A stretch of DNA of 64,000 nucleotides from Flavobacterium indicum GPTSA100-9 = DSM 17447. Its GTDB lineage: Bacteria; Bacteroidota; Bacteroidia; Flavobacteriales; Flavobacteriaceae. The stretch spans positions 806,001 through 870,000 of the forward strand of contig NC_017025.1 in the NCBI RefSeq assembly GCF_000455605.1, in the 5' to 3' direction. The translations under genes and the position numbers were made by a program. Below, in pieces: positions 59,770 through 64,000 of the stretch. A model generated the notes under the pieces. The model made no database searches and had not been told where the DNA came from. It was given only the letters and a program-made list of their open reading frames with translations. The stretch's first letter is position 1. Each line of letters starts with the position of its first letter.

Positions 59770-60861
59770 CTATTTAAAATATGAAAAATCGTGATTGTTT
59801 TCAATTCTTAATAACGATTCATAAATCAATTGAATTACATTTTCAACATCATCCCTATGAACCATTTCAACAGTAGTATGCATGTATCTCAAAGGTAAAG
59901 AGATTAAAGCACTCGGTACACCACCATTACTATATGCAAATGCATCCGTGTCGGTTCCAGTCACACGAGATGTGGCATGTCTTTGAAATGGAATCTTTTT
60001 TTCTTCCGCAGTAGTTACAATTAAATCTCTTAAATTATTTTGAACCGCAGGCGCATAGGCAATTACTGGACCGTTCCCCATTTTTAAATCACCTTCAATT
60101 TTTTTATCAATCATTGGTGTAGTGGTGTCATGACAAACGTCAGTTACAATTGCAACATTTGGCTTAATGGTTTGTGTAATCATTTCAGCACCTCTTAAAC
60201 CAATTTCTTCCTGAACCGAATTTACGATGTACAATCCAAATGGTAATTTCTTTTTATTTTCATGTAAAAGTCGGGCAACTTCTGCAATCATAAAACCACC
60301 CATACGATTATCAATGGCTCTACAAATGAATTTGTTTTTATTTAAAATTTCAAATTCATCAGGATATGTAATCACACAACCTACATGAACCCCCAATTCT
60401 TCCACTTCTTTTTTAGAAGAACAACCACAGTCAATAAAAATGTTTTCAATTTTAGGTGTTTCTTCCGCTTTTCCACTTCTACCTCTTGTATGAATAGCTG
60501 GCCATCCAAAGACCCCACGTACAATTCCTTTTTTAGTGTGAATATTAACACGTTTCGATGGCGCAATCTGATGGTCGCTTCCACCATTTCTAATGACATA
60601 AATTAAACCATCTTCAGTAATATAATTTACATACCACGAAATTTCATCGCTATGTCCTTCAATTACTACTTTATAAGGTGCATCCGGATTAATTACACCA
60701 ACAGCTGTACCATAAATGTCAGTTATAAATGTGTCCACATAAGGTTTTAAATAATCCATCCAAATTTTTTGACCTTCACTTTCATATCCTGTTGGAGATG
60801 CATTATTTAAATACTGCTCTAAAAATTGTATTGATTGCTCTTTTAAAATACTTTTACTCAT
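59770..60861 (-). CDS. M42 family metallopeptidase
   Basis: 363 residues. Zinc-binding residues fit the family: EGHSDEISWYVNYI near 65-78 (His-x-Asp), RAIDNRMGGFMIAEVARLL near 180, VQEEIGLRGAEMI near 215 (Glu pair) and AIVTDVCHDTTTP near 235, with a late MHTTVEMVHRDDVENVI (His). These enzymes (glutamyl aminopeptidase or tetrahedral aminopeptidase types) trim N-terminal residues in the cytosol as large oligomers. Sequence is complete. Confidence 0.93.
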   Translation of the reverse strand: MSKSILKEQSIQFLEQYLNNASPTGYESEGQKIWMDYLKPYVDTFITDIYGTAVGVINPDAPYKVVIEGHSDEISWYVNYITEDGLIYVIRNGGSDHQIAPSKRVNIHTKKGIVRGVFGWPAIHTRGRSGKAEETPKIENIFIDCGCSSKKEVEELGVHVGCVITYPDEFEILNKNKFICRAIDNRMGGFMIAEVARLLHENKKKLPFGLYIVNSVQEEIGLRGAEMITQTIKPNVAIVTDVCHDTTTPMIDKKIEGDLKMGNGPVIAYAPAVQNNLRDLIVTTAEEKKIPFQRHATSRVTGTDTDAFAYSNGGVPSALISLPLRYMHTTVEMVHRDDVENVIQLIYESLLRIENNHDFSYFK

Positions 60862-60948
60862 TTCAATTATTTTTTTGCTAATTTAAAAATTTGGCATTAG
60901 AGTTGCTAATAAATTTAATAATTTTGACACATATATATAATAGGTAGT

Positions 60949-61653
60949 ATGCAACGATATTTTATAGTTTTATTTTTCATTACACTTGGCGGTTCTTTTT
61001 CATTTGCCCAAAATAATTCGGGTATCTCAGATACTATTGAATACATTCAAGATTCCGACACAATCAAAGAGATAGTAATTGAAGAAGTGATGGTTTCAGA
61101 CGAATATTCTATTAAATTAACCAAAGAAGAAAAAGAACAATTAAAGTTACTTCAAAAAAGAGTTCGTGTGGTCTACCCTTATGCTAAGTTAACGGCAGAA
61201 AAATTAGTGCAGATCAATTCAACAATGGCAAAATTAAAAACAGAAAAAGAAAGAAAGAAATATTTTAAAATTGCCGAAAAGTATTTAAATGACGAATTTG
61301 AGCCTAAATTAAAAAAGTTGTCACAAAAACAAGGTCAAATTTTGGTAAAGCTCATTCACCGACAAACAGGAATTACGACTTTCGATTTAATAAAAGATTA
61401 CAAAAGTGGGTGGAAGGCGTTTTGGTCGAACAAAACTGCTCAATTATTTAATATCAATTTGAAGAAAGAATACAATCCAATGGAAGTTCCAGAAGATTAT
61501 TATATCGAAACGTTTTTAATAAAATGTTTTGCAGAAGGCAAATTAGTTAAGCAACCTGCGGCAAAACCAATAAACGAAGATGAATTAACAGAAAACTGGA
61601 TTCAAAAGAATAGAGCTAAAGTTCAAGCCGAAAAAGCAAAGGTAAATGATTAG
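60949..61653 (+). CDS. DUF4294 family exported protein
   Basis: 234 residues, signal peptide RYFIVLFFITLGGSFSFAQ. The DUF4294 region follows: KEEKEQLKLLQKRVRVVYPYAKLTAEKLVQINSTMAKLKTEKERKKYFKIAEKYLNDEFEPKLKKLSQKQGQILVKLIHRQTGITTFDLIKDYKSGWKAFWSNKTAQLFNINLKKEYNPMEVPEDYYIETFLIKCFAEGKL. Found mainly in Bacteroidota; no known enzyme motif. Probably periplasmic or lipid-associated. Last protein gene before the rRNA operon. Confidence 0.88.
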   Translation: MQRYFIVLFFITLGGSFSFAQNNSGISDTIEYIQDSDTIKEIVIEEVMVSDEYSIKLTKEEKEQLKLLQKRVRVVYPYAKLTAEKLVQINSTMAKLKTEKERKKYFKIAEKYLNDEFEPKLKKLSQKQGQILVKLIHRQTGITTFDLIKDYKSGWKAFWSNKTAQLFNINLKKEYNPMEVPEDYYIETFLIKCFAEGKLVKQPAAKPINEDELTENWIQKNRAKVQAEKAKVND

Positions 61654-61696
61654 CAGCTCATCCTGTGTTCCACGCGAGTTGTTTACTTCTATAAAA

Positions 61697-61752
61697 CAAA
61701 CAATAAATCCTGCATGTGCTTCTAGTGTCGCACGGCAGGATTTTTGTTTGTA
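61697..61752 (+). terminator. Long hairpin terminator before the rRNA operon
   Basis: AAATCCTGC (61705-61713) pairs with GCAGGATTT (61735-61743), extended by TGTGC/GCAC inside and ACAAACA/TGTTTGT outside. Terminates the DUF4294 transcript. Confidence 0.85.
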
Positions 61753-61938
61753 GTATATAGGAGCAAACAAGCTGTTGTTTCACCCAGGGCTATTTTGGTT
61801 CCTGCATTCAGAATTGATTTTTTTTGCATCCAACACCTAACATCCAACATCCGACCAATGGTTTAAAAAAAACTTTGAAATGTAACTTCTTGGTTTTAAG
61901 TGGATAGAAAAATAAATTAAAAAAAGATTGTAAAAAGG

Positions 61939-61969
61939 TTTGGAAGTACGGAATAAGTTACTACTTTTG
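61939..61969 (+). promoter_or_regulatory. rRNA promoter P1
   Basis: TTTG (61939-61942), 19 bp, TACTTTTG (61962-61969), followed by GCACCCGC. Confidence 0.75.
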
Positions 61970-62037
61970 CACCCGCTTACAACAAGCACGCTCATTGAAA
62001 CGATACTAAAATAAATTAGAAAAAAGTTAAAAAAACT

Positions 62038-62070
62038 TTTGGATAATAGGAAATAAAGATTGTATCTTTG
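62038..62070 (+). promoter_or_regulatory. rRNA promoter P2
   Basis: TTTG (62038-62041), 21 bp, TATCTTTG (62063-62070), followed by CGCCCCGC. Confidence 0.75.
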
Positions 62071-62163
62071 CGCCCCGCAAAAGTTGCTAGAGATAGCGAA
62101 GTTCTTTATAAAAAAATGGTTTTAAAATAATTTAAAATTTCTTCAAAAAAAGTTTAAAATTAT

Positions 62164-62195
62164 TTTGGTTGTTTAAAATAAAGTTTTTACTTTTG
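62164..62195 (+). promoter_or_regulatory. rRNA promoter P3 (nearest 16S)
   Basis: TTTG (62164-62167), 20 bp, TACTTTTG (62188-62195), followed by GCACCCGC. The leader to 16S is about 150 bases. Confidence 0.78.
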
Positions 62196-62350
62196 CACCC
62201 GCTAACTGAGAGAGGTTAGTGATTAAGAATAAGAGAATAAGTTCATAGACATATTGGATTGACAGCATACAAGAATAAGAGTAAGACTTTTTCGAGTATA
62301 CGAAATTAGACCTAGCAAAAAATATATCGTCGAAAAATATTAAAAATCTA

Positions 62351-63866
<1,516 letters not shown>

Positions 63867-63955
63867 TAGAGACATAAGATATAGGTGTTAGGTTAAAAAG
63901 TAAAAAGATAGAGTATTACTCTTGCTGTTAGTTCAAAAAATTAGGTTAAATACAG

Positions 63956-64000
63956 AGTCTCGTAGCTCAGCTGGTTAGAGTACTACACTGATAATGTAGG
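63956..64000 (+). tRNA. tRNA-Ile (anticodon GAT), 5' part
   Basis: Acceptor AGTCTCG, TAGCTCAGCTGGTTAGAG D-arm and anticodon arm CTACA-CTGATAA-TGTAG with anticodon GAT. The rest lies beyond the window. Usual place in the 16S-23S spacer. Confidence 0.93.

Larger units (their letters stand above)
61753..62350 (+). other. rRNA control region, about 600 bp without genes
   Basis: Holds three tandem promoters (above) and an untranslated leader of about 150 bases. Before P1 there is a short repeated stretch with CATCCAACA-type direct repeats (61827-61856). No ORF of note. Confidence 0.7.

Overview
The window is AT-rich chromosomal DNA from a Bacteroidota bacterium, almost certainly family Flavobacteriaceae and probably Flavobacterium or a near relative. 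Evidence: a Flavobacterium-like 16S rRNA gene at the right end; repeated promoter cores of the Bacteroidota type (-33 TTTG, -7 TAnnTTTG); starts without clear Shine-Dalgarno sequences but with A-rich upstream context although the 16S keeps an anti-SD tail; lineage-typical proteins (GLPGLI domain, DUF4836, DUF4294, DUF4268, WG repeats, fused SecDF, M42 peptidase); and many lipoproteins with a Cys shortly after a hydrophobic N-terminus.

Layout. 0-10.3 kb: kdsD (partial) divergent from recQ, a two-FAS1 lipoprotein, a small conserved protein, a GLPGLI/PNGase F-like fusion, an FAD oxidoreductase, a GNAT, mltG and a lysozyme-fold-like protein. 10.3-17.4 kb: a leftward dnaA-phosphatase-RsmI-like operon, a thioesterase, leftward ribD-HAD-YigZ, and GNAT-prmC. 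17.4-31 kb: a MacB-type permease, hisS, a MATE exporter, a cassette of small acidic protein / DUF4836 lipoprotein / ABC ATPase / FtsX-like permease, a serine hydrolase, mazG, an outer-membrane beta-barrel, tRNA-Val, folC and an exbB-exbD pair. 31-46.7 kb: LigB-type dioxygenase, pyrD, rdgB, TRIC-like channel, DEAD-box RNA helicase, WG-repeat protein, TrmH-like methylase, ECF sigma/anti-sigma pair, sirtuin, purB, polysaccharide deacetylase, guaB, HMG-CoA lyase. 46.8-61.7 kb: alpha-oxoamine synthase (sphingoid or sulfonolipid type), secDF, a lipoprotein flanked by structured repeats, NUDIX, acyltransferase, a second ECF sigma with a four-TM partner, NDH-2, nadC, YihY, chalcone-isomerase-like, M42 peptidase and DUF4294 proteins. 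61.7-64 kb: an rRNA operon with three tandem promoters, 16S and the start of tRNA-Ile.

The gene content is mostly core housekeeping: nucleotide synthesis (pyrD, purB, guaB), cofactors (ribD, nadC, folC), translation (hisS, prmC, tRNAs, 16S), replication and repair (dnaA, recQ, rdgB, mazG) and envelope biogenesis (mltG, secDF, ExbBD). No phage, transposase, CRISPR array or plasmid gene was seen. The less ordinary signals are small: the GLPGLI-PNGase fusion, the ABC/DUF4836 cassette whose ATPase lacks the usual switch histidine, frame-breaking short repeats inside prmC, a REP-like 24-bp insertion inside pyrD, interleaved 8-bp stems after hisS, structured repeats around the 51.5-kb lipoprotein, and divergent promoters placed almost on the start codons of ribD and a GNAT gene. 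I did not find a clear, complete, previously undescribed defence or mobile system.
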